DNA of 16,238 nucleotides from Baffinella frigidus. Lineage: Eukaryota > Cryptophyceae > Cryptomonadales > Baffinellaceae. The notes beneath the pieces were generated by a model. It was given only the letters and a program-made list of their open reading frames with translations. It had not been told where the DNA came from and did not search any database. Made by a program: the position numbers and the translations under genes. Positions 1-8,621 of this stretch are shown in pieces. Position 1 is the first letter of the stretch. Each line of letters begins with the position of its first letter. The DNA lies in assembly GCA_026770585.1 (NCBI GenBank), contig MU648190.1:1-16238 (forward strand), read 5' to 3'.

Positions 1-48
1 ATGTCAGCCTATGCCGCGACATCCTATGTCAACCTATGTCGGGGACAC
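1..48. repeat. Degenerate short direct repeat at the left window edge
   Basis: CCTATGTC occurs twice in direct succession with a 10-bp spacing (near 23-30 and 33-40), and a related CCTATGCC lies just to the left. On the minus strand this makes GACATAGG repeat around the TGA that ends the giant gene's last frame (29-31). It may be chance, or a small tandem repeat whose length change created the stop. Confidence 0.4.
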
Positions 49-2794
49 TCAGGTTAAACGACCGACGCACGTCGTCACCGATAGCACGCCAACGAACACA
101 TTGTTTGTACAGGAGATGGTCACTAACAGAGAGGTTAGTCTCGAACACGAGTGACCCAAGTGGCCCAACGAGTCTACAACCGTCATCCACGACTCTATCC
201 CAGGGAAGTGCCGCGACACGCTCGAGGTCATGTGCTGCGATATGGATCATTCCAGTGGCGGTTGTGGCATGTTTTTCCTCGAGCAGGCGACGGCGACCAA
301 CGTCTAAGCTCTCGAGACCCACGACAAACGAGGAGAATTGCCAATCAGCGCTGTATACTGTGTAACAGAAGGTCTGTGCTGTCGAAAGTATGGCACACGG
401 GGCTGCTGCCAGCTCTGCGTATTGTAGTGTATAGTCAACAGAACGACTCGCTGTGGATTGTGTACCTTGCCCCAGTGTGACCAAACAGAGTCCGAGTGGG
501 TCCGGTACGATGGATTTGGAGACATCACTGATAGCACATGTCTCGAACCCATGCCCTCTGAGTGGGCATGCACATCGGGCTCCACCGGGTGCGTCTATGC
601 ACATAGAAGTTCCACTGGAACACGAATCACACGGTGTGGTCCCAAACGATCCCGGCGAGAATACATCGTCGAGCATGTCACATTGTGCCTCTGAGGTTTG
701 ACACTGTGCGTGGTTAATACAAGCAGTCCGTGCGATGGTTTGCACATTACACTTGCACTGCTTACGCACAATGTCACACCCGAAGCGTTGAAAGTCTTGT
801 AGTGGTTGAAGCGGACAGCCATCACAAGCGACGAGTCCGTTTCTGTTAAATGGATCACTTGAATCGTATTGCAGACAGCTATCAGCGGCTGAACATGAGA
901 GAGATGATGCGTCACCGAGTGAGTTGACGTACGTAGACCAACAGCGTGTCGCAGCATCGATACGAGCAATGGGGTCGACTAGTTTCTTGTCCACAGGGAA
1001 ACAGTCTTTCAGCACATTTGCTGGATCACAGTCAGCGTTTTGCATAGCCGTTTGAATATCCTTGAGTCCCTGTATGTTGAGCCACGCAAAAGGCAACCAA
1101 CCAGCAATTTCTACAGTTGCGATCGGTTCCAGTTGGGTGATGATATCACCCATTGCACGCACAAACTGATACCTTAGTGGACAGAAGAGATCAAGATAAA
1201 AGGTCTGTACGATCCAGTTCACCAAGATACATATTTGTTGCATGAGGTCCTCCAGCCATAACCCGATGTCTGTCCCCAGCAGCAATTTCATGACAAGGTC
1301 CATAAACGCCATCAGCGCACTGGCTAGTTCCTCCAGCATGAGGTCGAAGTAGATCTTCATTTGGGTGAGTGCGTCGTTTCCGGCGTCTTCATCCGCACTG
1401 CTTGCCACCGGTACCATCAAACGAACCGCGTGTAGAACAATCATAACCCCGAAATAACCTGCACGAATGAGCGAAGCACACTGCACTCGTGCCATTTTTA
1501 GTACGTCTTTGAATTTTTCGAGTCCTGTGACGGGACATTGTTCCACCAGTGCCGCGTTCTGGATTCTGACTTCTTTTTTTCGTGTAGTCGTCTGGATATT
1601 GCAAGCATTGGGGTGTATATAGCGATAGAATTCCTCCACAGTTTGGCGTACAAAGTGGTTGTTGGATAGTGAGAACATGGACGGCTGGTAGTAAAAAAGT
1701 TCGTTCAAGCACACACCGGCGCCCTGACAATTCCCCTCGAAAACAGCACCACGCGCCGTCTGTATATCCTTACAGAGCCCTGCAAGTGTCACGTCAAGAT
1801 CACACACGTTCATATTCTGTATCAGACCGTTATCACCTGCGGTATGCAAGGTCTTTGTGAATGCTTCAATCGTTGCAGTTACACGCGTCGACGGATCCAT
1901 CCAGTTCTCACGGTCCATTGTGCCTGTACACGTAATGGCGTCGAGCGACGGGTTTTCACATACCTTATCACAACGCCCTGTGGTAATGTCACAGGTGTCA
2001 TGGCATACTGTGGGTGCTGGCGTACACAACAGCCAGGGTCGCTCCCACAGATTCGCATCATTCTCTGTGTAGCTCTGACCGGTGGAAGATCCCTCGAATA
2101 CAGTACCAATTGATGGCATCGGTTGAGTGGGTGTGAGTGTATTGTTGAGCAAGTGGCGGACGTCACCCATGAATGTATGCCAAAATACATCTGGGACCCA
2201 ATGTGAGCGATTGATAACAGCCTCAAGTTGTGGGCAACCCTCAACAGAGTCACAGAGAGCACGTGAGAGGTCGTTGCGGAGTTCTGATGCCATTATGCGC
2301 TGTGTCGATATCCGGTATGGGTGGGTGACAGAGCTCTCTGCTTCCGGAAGTGGGTCCCCATTTGACGAATGGAACGTCGGCGCTGCCGAGCACTGGTTAC
2401 ATTTCCGCCGCAGGCTATGCACGCGACGCATCACATCTTTAGGCATGTCTGACATCATACGGGGTAGGGTCAATGTCTCTGATTCACATTGCAACACCAA
2501 ATGACTGATGTTGCGATGCAAGAGGGTGCATTCTGACGGGACTCCGTGAGTATCAGCGTATGCAAGGCGTCCTGTATGACAGTCACCACTTGCTGAGAGT
2601 GTGGTGTATGATCCGGCAGGGGCTGGACGAATCTGCCGAGACTCATACCGGTATTCGTACGTTGGGAGACGTGAGAGGAGCCCACATGTGGATGAACCCA
2701 TGTTGTTCGGGAGTGTAGAACCGTCTCGCATCACACCACCCGTGTAAGGCCAATCAACTTGCTTGTTACACTTTTTGTTTTCGAATACACGACT
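29..2794 (-). CDS. Giant protein, segment 5 (C-terminal part in this window)
   Basis: This is the last piece of the giant protein in the window. The first possible start is a GTG at 2734, but coding-quality sequence (FENKKCNKQVDWPYTGG) begins immediately after the TAG, in the same phase. Cys-rich sequence comes first, then a hydrophobic section: a likely membrane helix at about 1410-1470 (GYFGVMIVLHAVRLMV) and further hydrophobic, partly amphipathic helices at about 1175-1335. A second Cys-rich module with EGF-like density lies at about 480-800. After it come an RRLLE motif near 285-300 and a WR-containing tail. A TGA at 29-31 ends the frame. Because that stop falls in a degenerate repeat, and the gene already has other breaks, the true C-terminus may lie beyond the window edge. 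Function unknown. Confidence 0.78.
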   Translation of the reverse strand, partial: SRVFENKKCNKQVDWPYTGGVMRDGSTLPNNMGSSTCGLLSRLPTYEYRYESRQIRPAPAGSYTTLSASGDCHTGRLAYADTHGVPSECTLLHRNISHLVLQCESETLTLPRMMSDMPKDVMRRVHSLRRKCNQCSAAPTFHSSNGDPLPEAESSVTHPYRISTQRIMASELRNDLSRALCDSVEGCPQLEAVINRSHWVPDVFWHTFMGDVRHLLNNTLTPTQPMPSIGTVFEGSSTGQSYTENDANLWERPWLLCTPAPTVCHDTCDITTGRCDKVCENPSLDAITCTGTMDRENWMDPSTRVTATIEAFTKTLHTAGDNGLIQNMNVCDLDVTLAGLCKDIQTARGAVFEGNCQGAGVCLNELFYYQPSMFSLSNNHFVRQTVEEFYRYIHPNACNIQTTTRKKEVRIQNAALVEQCPVTGLEKFKDVLKMARVQCASLIRAGYFGVMIVLHAVRLMVPVASSADEDAGNDALTQMKIYFDLMLEELASALMAFMDLVMKLLLGTDIGLWLEDLMQQICILVNWIVQTFYLDLFCPLRYQFVRAMGDIITQLEPIATVEIAGWLPFAWLNIQGLKDIQTAMQNADCDPANVLKDCFPVDKKLVDPIARIDAATRCWSTYVNSLGDASSLSCSAADSCLQYDSSDPFNRNGLVACDGCPLQPLQDFQRFGCDIVRKQCKCNVQTIARTACINHAQCQTSEAQCDMLDDVFSPGSFGTTPCDSCSSGTSMCIDAPGGARCACPLRGHGFETCAISDVSKSIVPDPLGLCLVTLGQGTQSTASRSVDYTLQYAELAAAPCAILSTAQTFCYTVYSADWQFSSFVVGLESLDVGRRRLLEEKHATTATGMIHIAAHDLERVAALPWDRVVDDGCRLVGPLGSLVFETNLSVSDHLLYKQCVRWRAIGDDVRRSFNLSVPDIG

Positions 2795-2797
2795 CTA
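2795..2797 (-). other. In-frame TAG inside the giant gene
   Basis: The TAG separates segments 4 and 5, which share the same reading phase. The 20 codons between it and the next GTG encode plausible sequence with cysteine and Trp-Pro-Tyr. A single C-to-T change from a Gln codon would explain it; stop readthrough is an alternative. Nothing in the window shows TAG reassignment. Confidence 0.8.
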
Positions 2798-3871
2798 GCG
2801 CCAGTCGTTGTCGTGTAGCGACTTAAGCGTGTCAAGAAACCCACATACAGAGGTGTCAGACAAGTCGAACTGACACTGGTCGGGTGTTGCACATGCACAG
2901 ACACCGTTTCCTGTATAGTATGGACTGGATGCAGGTGCTGTACCTTCACCCTCTTTCTGTGTAGGATGTACAAATAGGTTGTTGTTCGTCTGCGAGAAAA
3001 GAACACGAGCGCGGCGCTGGTCAGGTTTTTTGGGTTTGAAGTCAGAGTTACCGCCCTGTAGGAATGTCTGCTGCCGCAGAGGACATGCCCAGTCCGACCA
3101 CGCAGTTTTCCATTGAAGCTCTGGAGTGGCTTGGTTGTTTTCGAGAAACGTGTCGAACTCATGGAACCAAGATGTTCCAACACCCTCCTGGAGCTCTGCT
3201 TCATCTAGACTTGTATACGATCGAAGCATTACGTCACCCACAGTGATACCATTTTCACTCACCATATAGCGGATGTGGTGTCCAGCAATGTCGTATGGTG
3301 ACACACGAAGTGCTCCTCCATTTTTATCACCACTTGAGGTAGAATAACCCTGACCAGTAAACGCCGTGTGGCGTGGTTGTACCAAGAACCCACCCAGTGC
3401 ATCAACCGTTGCACCATCGCTTGAGGTGGTCCGCATACTGATACACTCTGAAGCTTCAAACGTGGTATACACGCTTTGAGCGGGCTTTCCAGGCCCCGCA
3501 AGCGTCCCCTGTGGATGTGTACATGTTGTATTGGTGCGCAATGTCTTAGAGCACAGGTTATTCCGCTGTGCAAAACCCACAACGATATTGGTAGGAATTT
3601 GTCCGTCGCGTCTCCAACAACTCTCTCCTCCACTTGCGGGTGTGTACTGTTCTTTCGCAAATATGCTTTGGTCTCCCTTAGCATCAAAGGAATCACAGAC
3701 TCCATCTGCACACATCGTGTCGATGACATTGGAAAATTTGTCTGATTGGTACGTATAGTCACACTTGTCGATGGGTGAGAAGTCTCCACCCAGCCACGGG
3801 TTGAAAAGATGTATTTCAGAGGATTGATCTTGGAAGCACACACTTTGCGTACGATCCCCATGGGGTAGCAC
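2795..3871 (-). CDS. Giant protein, segment 4
   Basis: This is the next piece of the giant protein. Its frame opens with a GTG inside the second copy of the HGDRTQSVC repeat (3835-3862) and runs to a TAG at 2795-2797. It contains regularly spaced cysteines, including a compact cluster near 2830-2895 (CACATPDQCQF...VC), and looks like extracellular sequence. Its phase matches the following segment exactly, and nothing separates them except the TAG. I therefore read this stop as internal to a larger gene and not as a natural C-terminus; the last residues before it (SLHDNDWR) have no terminal-domain character. No function can be assigned. Confidence 0.75.
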   Translation of the reverse strand: MLPHGDRTQSVCFQDQSSEIHLFNPWLGGDFSPIDKCDYTYQSDKFSNVIDTMCADGVCDSFDAKGDQSIFAKEQYTPASGGESCWRRDGQIPTNIVVGFAQRNNLCSKTLRTNTTCTHPQGTLAGPGKPAQSVYTTFEASECISMRTTSSDGATVDALGGFLVQPRHTAFTGQGYSTSSGDKNGGALRVSPYDIAGHHIRYMVSENGITVGDVMLRSYTSLDEAELQEGVGTSWFHEFDTFLENNQATPELQWKTAWSDWACPLRQQTFLQGGNSDFKPKKPDQRRARVLFSQTNNNLFVHPTQKEGEGTAPASSPYYTGNGVCACATPDQCQFDLSDTSVCGFLDTLKSLHDNDWR

Positions 3872-6800
3872 ACACTCTGCGTACGATCACCATGATGGTT
3901 GCGACAGTGTTCTTTATGGTCAACAATCCATGAAACGAAGCGGTCGCGAGATTCACGATTCGCGTTTGCCCAGAATGGGACGGCACCAGTGCCCGTCATC
4001 TGATCGCGCGTGATCTCCCATGAGGCGCGCGATCCAGTGGGTATACAGACACCACGCTTGTGTGAGAAGTTCTCCACCGTATGTCTAGCAAGGAACTCTA
4101 TACCTGAATTCATGTCACACTCAGTGTAGTCGACGAAGTTGGTCTCTGGTGTATCGTCATCTATACATGCCCCAGGGGCTGGTATTTTGGTGACTGGGTC
4201 TATGATTCCCGTCGTTTCTTCGTACTTTATTGCCCCTTCCGGGTTGTAAGCCCCCCATGAGTCCCATGTCAATGGGAATTTTTCGAATAAACCGTCAAAT
4301 AACGGGGCGTTTTTATCCCCAATGACGAATGGTACACTGATGCGTGGCTTTGTCCATAAGTTGTTATTGCGAGAATCCCTGATACTCTCAACGATATTCA
4401 GAACCGGGTCATTGATAATTCCGGTGCGCAGAACCGCCCACGTGATTTCCACGTGTTTTGCAGGACTCATCCAAGTCCCGTCGATGATCGTTTGCAAGGT
4501 TTCCGTTTTCGGTCCCACTTTGATCCAGTTTTTAAAATCGTCGCCCATGTATGACCTCAACCATGGTCGTGCACCACATTTGTTTTGACCAGTGCATAGT
4601 TTTTCGGATATGTAGGTACATTCGAAGCATTTCTTCGTGTTCAGGGTCTTTTTAACACCCAGTTTGAGTGGACCACAGTTTACATCTTTGGCTTTCTCAT
4701 CGTGACAGTATAGGCCTTGCTCCAACCCGATCGTGTATCCGACAACCCCAGCGTTCTCGATGGCCTGCGTAGAACCACCAGGACCACCCAACCAAGGCCC
4801 ACGTGTTATGGGTCTTGGTCTGTTGTACACCTCAAACCATTTACTTGATAGTGTTGGCCAGTTGTTAGCAATGTACACCAATTTTGCTTCGGCAAAATGT
4901 TGCAACACCCAACTCCCCATAAAGTAACCAAGATCGACTTCAACCGTATTGGTCTTCTCATTTAGGTTGTACAGGAACGGAATATCGTTGCCTTCCCGGA
5001 TCACGGTCTTGAGCTTTGCGAAATCATAAGTATCGGGACTGATGATGTCATACAATGATATCCAGAATACTGGAAGTGCTGTCTTGACCTCTTCGTAAAA
5101 CTGCGAGTATGTTTTACCCATGAGAACCCATGGCTGGTCTTTGTTGTTGATATCAACTTGGTCTATAATGTCCTGGAGCGTTCGCACACGGTTGAGACCA
5201 TGCCAATCAGAGGTATGATAACCCCCAGGGACTGACCCAAACGGATTTGAATTCTTCGGAGGTTCCTTCGATGCGTATCGTGCATACTCCTTGCGCTTTA
5301 CTTGCACACACCCATGGCATTCAAGAGCATCCGCTGCCGAAGACGTTAGTTTCGACTGTATAAGATGTCGAAGATTCCCAAGCGACGCGTACACGGAGTT
5401 AGACTTTGTATGCAATGCGGACGGATATGCTGGGTCGAAAAATGCCTCTGGTATCTGGTGGTGATGAAACTGTGCAAATGCGAGTCGAGATACAGGCTGT
5501 TTACTCTTCTGCTCCACCGCCAAATTTCTGTCCCTTGACGTGATTTTGAATCGTATTTCTGGGAGCGGTTCGAATGACGATTTAGACCTGAAAACCGATC
5601 CTGTGGTGGGAACATCCATACCGCGTACCGAGGCGACCCCTTTGATTGAATCACAATCATACAGGTGCAATATTTCAACGTCATCGGTAATGCGCGGGAC
5701 GCTCTCGTAGTAATCTGAAAGGTATCGTGGAACATGTGCATAAATCGTACCAACCAACCTGGAAGACTTGCCAAGTAAGGCTAACCAAGCGTCTGGTAGT
5801 ACTGGCAATATATTTGGCGGCAGGGTTGCAGTCATTAGTATCACCATGCTGAGGAAGGGGTCGGACGTCAATCCTAAAGATCGGAGAGTCAAAATAGATT
5901 GGAAAATTACGCCCTTCAACGACCACGAGTTTTTGAATCTTCTTCCTTGCTTCACTTCTGAGTCCGTATCGGGAATTTTCACAAACGGAAGAACCGCGTT
6001 TACGAGCGCAAATGCGTTCTCCCTGAGAATTGTTACCGGCACTGCCGAGAGTCCCACATATGAAAGATCTGTGTTTGCCTCAAGCAACACCTCTGAAGGT
6101 GCATGAGATACACTGAATGTCACCCCTTCCGAAATATGTACGTATGTGAACCTTGCCACGCGGTCGTCTTGCGCGCCAGTGGACATAGTGACACCTGAAT
6201 CTTCGCGAGGTGGTGGTTCATTGGTCAACAGGAAGCATTCGTGGTTCACAGGATAGCTTCTTTCCTCTGTGGATGCCCAATTCGCCCTTGTCTCTGCAGA
6301 ACCCCAACATGCACCCGACAAAAGATTCCCCGTCCAAAAATCTGTACATGTAATTTCCTGGGTGATGGCACACGTACCCCAATGTTTTTTTCGGCTCTTT
6401 TCTACAACATAACCTGGATTATTCCCTTGAATATACCCTGCACATGGGTCGAATTGGATGATGGACCCATCTTCACTTGCAGACCACGGATCACCTTCGT
6501 ATAAAACACTTGACAATGAAGCACCCGTTCCCGTTTCCAATTTTACCATTGTTTTTTCGTGAACATATTGAGAGGCATAGGCCTGCTTTAACTTGGGGTC
6601 AACAAGTGCATCAGTGTACAGACACATGCTGGTTGAGTCTGCAACACCCGTGTTCAACTGACAATTGTCACCCGTTTTGAATACTTTGGCAATTTCGGTC
6701 AGCAAATATCCTGACGTGTCTTCGAGTTCTGGTAGCCTGAAGAGATGAATACCGTCGATATCACGATCGAACTCCACAGAGTCGAGATAATTTTGACGTT

Positions 6801-7362
6801 CCACTGAACCTGCCCGAGTAATCAAATCGTTGATTCTTTGAATGAGACTGGTCGATGCATTGGAGATACGTTCGTCCAAGTGTGTCAGGCACCGTGATTC
6901 ATCTGTACATGTTACTTGATGCCATTCTAGATCCTCAGTAGTCAATGCAATGTTGCCGAACTCCCCAAGCTCCACCAACTTTTTTACCCTCGTTAGCATT
7001 CTCGTCAAAGATGCATCATTCAGAGTCTTCTCATTTTCAAGTCGCTCGATATTGATATTGATTTTGTTGAAGCATGTCGGGTTAAAAAAATTGGTCACAG
7101 TGGACCCCCCCAGTAAGCCCTGTAGTTTGACAGCTTCAAAAATACGAAGAATCTCTCGACCACCAGCATTACGTATCGCATCATTGATTGTGTCCTGGTA
7201 TGACTGTAGATTATCTCCAGAGACGTGGCCGACATTCTTGGTGAGCCATGTGTACGCGTTCAACGAATCTCCAGAAGACCCATCCCACGCCGCACACTGC
7301 GCCTCGATGTCTGCGAATGATCCTTCAACCGACCTGAAAAAAAAAAACATTTGACCCACCAC
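3259..7362 (-). CDS. Giant protein, segment 3 (central part)
   Basis: This is the central part of the giant protein, entered after the A11/T11 tract. The open frame begins at a GTG (7362), but real continuity with segment 2 starts at the phenylalanine run encoded by the T tract. It is richer in Lys, Asn and Ile than the flanking segments and more AT-rich. A strongly hydrophobic block sits at about 5770-5900 (residues ~487-531 of this frame) and could be one or two membrane helices. Cysteine pairs occur near 5300 (ECHGC) and near 4600 (CFECTY...C...C), suggesting disulfide-bonded or metal-binding subdomains. Sense sequence ends near 3864 inside an 11-residue tandem repeat; the rest down to 3259 is out of phase. 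I see no enzyme motif and do not recognise the family. Confidence 0.78.
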   Translation of the reverse strand: MVGQMFFFFRSVEGSFADIEAQCAAWDGSSGDSLNAYTWLTKNVGHVSGDNLQSYQDTINDAIRNAGGREILRIFEAVKLQGLLGGSTVTNFFNPTCFNKININIERLENEKTLNDASLTRMLTRVKKLVELGEFGNIALTTEDLEWHQVTCTDESRCLTHLDERISNASTSLIQRINDLITRAGSVERQNYLDSVEFDRDIDGIHLFRLPELEDTSGYLLTEIAKVFKTGDNCQLNTGVADSTSMCLYTDALVDPKLKQAYASQYVHEKTMVKLETGTGASLSSVLYEGDPWSASEDGSIIQFDPCAGYIQGNNPGYVVEKSRKKHWGTCAITQEITCTDFWTGNLLSGACWGSAETRANWASTEERSYPVNHECFLLTNEPPPREDSGVTMSTGAQDDRVARFTYVHISEGVTFSVSHAPSEVLLEANTDLSYVGLSAVPVTILRENAFALVNAVLPFVKIPDTDSEVKQGRRFKNSWSLKGVIFQSILTLRSLGLTSDPFLSMVILMTATLPPNILPVLPDAWLALLGKSSRLVGTIYAHVPRYLSDYYESVPRITDDVEILHLYDCDSIKGVASVRGMDVPTTGSVFRSKSSFEPLPEIRFKITSRDRNLAVEQKSKQPVSRLAFAQFHHHQIPEAFFDPAYPSALHTKSNSVYASLGNLRHLIQSKLTSSAADALECHGCVQVKRKEYARYASKEPPKNSNPFGSVPGGYHTSDWHGLNRVRTLQDIIDQVDINNKDQPWVLMGKTYSQFYEEVKTALPVFWISLYDIISPDTYDFAKLKTVIREGNDIPFLYNLNEKTNTVEVDLGYFMGSWVLQHFAEAKLVYIANNWPTLSSKWFEVYNRPRPITRGPWLGGPGGSTQAIENAGVVGYTIGLEQGLYCHDEKAKDVNCGPLKLGVKKTLNTKKCFECTYISEKLCTGQNKCGARPWLRSYMGDDFKNWIKVGPKTETLQTIIDGTWMSPAKHVEITWAVLRTGIINDPVLNIVESIRDSRNNNLWTKPRISVPFVIGDKNAPLFDGLFEKFPLTWDSWGAYNPEGAIKYEETTGIIDPVTKIPAPGACIDDDTPETNFVDYTECDMNSGIEFLARHTVENFSHKRGVCIPTGSRASWEITRDQMTGTGAVPFWANANRESRDRFVSWIVDHKEHCRNHHGDRTQSVCYPMGIVRKVCASKINPLKYIFSTRGWVETSHPSTSVTIRTNQTNFPMSSTRCVQMESVIPLMLRETKAYLRKNSTHPQVEERVVGDATDKFLPISLWVLHSGITCALRHCAPIQHVHIHRGRLRGLESPLKACIPRLKLQSVSVCGPPQAMVQRLMHWVGSWYNHATRRLLVRVILPQVVIKMEEHFVCHHTTLLDTTSAIW
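3835..3894 (-). repeat. Tandem repeat with 32-bp offset, at frame break 3
   Basis: Two 28-bp copies (3867-3894 and 3835-3862) begin 32 bases apart and differ at only two positions. Read in segment 3 phase, the first copy encodes HGDRTQSVC; read in segment 4 phase, the second copy encodes the same nine residues. Both base differences are synonymous in those phases (third positions of a Gly and a Gln codon). One extra base in the C4 run (3862-3865) would turn this into an in-frame 33-bp, 11-residue repeat. Confidence 0.88.
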
Positions 7363-8621
7363 ATCGGGGAAACTTCATACAGAGAGAAATCCAAGAAGTG
7401 GTATAGGCCAATAGATCTAATGGAACGTGGGTTCTCCTCCGTTGTCTGGTATTCGACACCAGTTTCTTCTTCCAAACGACCTAAAACGAATTTGGCACAG
7501 CTGACTTGATCAAGGTACCTTTCAAGAGTACTGTCCTCTGACCAATACGTCAATTGGTATGGCAACTCGTTCACCAAATGACGCTTGGCGTCCTTGTCCT
7601 TCGGCATGTAACTATCCGTGATGGAACTACATACCGATTGCCGGCTGAGTTGTATACCACCGCTCGTATATGTATCGTGGAGTTCTCGCCACCATAAACA
7701 TTTTGCAGCAAGGAGTCCGATGTCACCTTGACACACAACCCGAAAAAATGGGACAACGTCCAGGTCGACCTTACAAATAGTGTTGCTTACAGCAGTTGGG
7801 TTCGTAACATACCCGAATGCACCACACCCAATTGAATCCTTTATTTTGTAGTCTTGAGGGCCGGCAAGAGAATTCGACCTATAGACCAAGCGGTTGGGTA
7901 TAGTGAACCCACGAATTGTAAAGGGTTGCAGGGCACAGTGTGGGATTGAAGCACAAGACTGCAGGACCATCCCTTCTGAACCATCATCCGCATCCATGAT
8001 TCCCTGAGCAGTTCCGAGGAATCCCAATTGAGGATTTTCAAAAAACGGCATTCGGGTGTACGGAATCGTATGATCACCGGTTGTGTATGTTGCAAACGAA
8101 CGCGCAAAGTCCGCGTCTTCCGCTAAGATGGGCTGTCCACCCGCATGACGCATGATGACTTTTTTGGGTTGACACTGTGCATAGCCATCCATGTGCATGA
8201 AGTCACGATCACACATATGTGCGTGTACAGATAGTACCCCGTCTTGTTGCAACGGGACCTCTGTTTTATGGATACCATCACCATGTGTACCGGTATATTG
8301 CCAATACGAACGCTGTGTAGGAAGTTCGCAGACCCCACCACCGAGATTACCAAAAAAAGTTGGCCTCCCTGACGCATCTATTTCCAATTCACACGCATCC
8401 TCATGTTCAGCCAACATCGCTCTGTACTCATACCACTTGCGGTGGCTGCACAAACCGTTTGCACGAAGGATGTCCGGAACCTGTTCCCATGGCGAGTGTC
8501 CATACAAATCGACTTGTTCATCTTTGACACAGCTGGGTGCGTACATGTGCGTCTCGATCTCCTCACCACGTGAATTGGTAAACGATGCAACTGGGGGTAC
8601 ACCAACCCGTCTCCGGCACAC
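7260..8621 (-). CDS. Giant protein, segment 2
   Basis: This piece continues segment 1 after a one-base phase change. The frame can be entered at a GTG (8621), but this is not a real start: the first codons overlap segment 1, and sequence of the right quality begins about 8600 with a PPVASFTNSRG stretch. It carries many cysteines and aromatic residues, and no catalytic motif that I can identify. The useful end is at the A11 tract (7337-7347), just after an MWWVKC-plus-phenylalanine stretch. The last 26 or so residues, to 7260, are an out-of-frame tail of arginine and serine. It has no promoter-like gap before or after it, which supports its being an internal part of one larger gene and not a separate protein. 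Function unknown. Confidence 0.75.
   Translation of the reverse strand: MCRRRVGVPPVASFTNSRGEEIETHMYAPSCVKDEQVDLYGHSPWEQVPDILRANGLCSHRKWYEYRAMLAEHEDACELEIDASGRPTFFGNLGGGVCELPTQRSYWQYTGTHGDGIHKTEVPLQQDGVLSVHAHMCDRDFMHMDGYAQCQPKKVIMRHAGGQPILAEDADFARSFATYTTGDHTIPYTRMPFFENPQLGFLGTAQGIMDADDGSEGMVLQSCASIPHCALQPFTIRGFTIPNRLVYRSNSLAGPQDYKIKDSIGCGAFGYVTNPTAVSNTICKVDLDVVPFFRVVCQGDIGLLAAKCLWWRELHDTYTSGGIQLSRQSVCSSITDSYMPKDKDAKRHLVNELPYQLTYWSEDSTLERYLDQVSCAKFVLGRLEEETGVEYQTTEENPRSIRSIGLYHFLDFSLYEVSPMWWVKCFFFSGRLKDHSQTSRRSVRRGMGLLEIR
7337..7347 (-). repeat. A11/T11 homopolymer at frame break 2
   Basis: Eleven A residues on the plus strand read as eleven T residues in the coding sense, and encode a run of phenylalanines after MWWVKC. 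The frame before the tract ends soon after it, and the frame after it opens just before it. A tract of 12 (or 9) would keep the protein in frame. It is also a U-rich slippery sequence that could support -1 slippage by ribosome or polymerase. Length miscall in sequencing is the simplest explanation. Confidence 0.85.

Noticed and set aside
2795-2797. Reassigned TAG codon (alternative genetic code)
   Set aside because: Only one internal TAG occurs in about 4,500 codons; a reassigned codon would appear often.
7337-8612. Introns as the cause of the frame changes
   Set aside because: At each junction the protein is recovered with no residues removed by adding one base, and no GT...AG segment of realistic length fits. 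The CAG beside the T tract is a pseudo-acceptor with no matching donor or lost sequence.
2795-8612. Programmed -1 ribosomal frameshifting at all three junctions
   Set aside because: Only the T11 tract resembles a slippery heptamer; the other two sites lack the X XXY YYZ pattern. Three recodings plus a readthrough in one gene is improbable.
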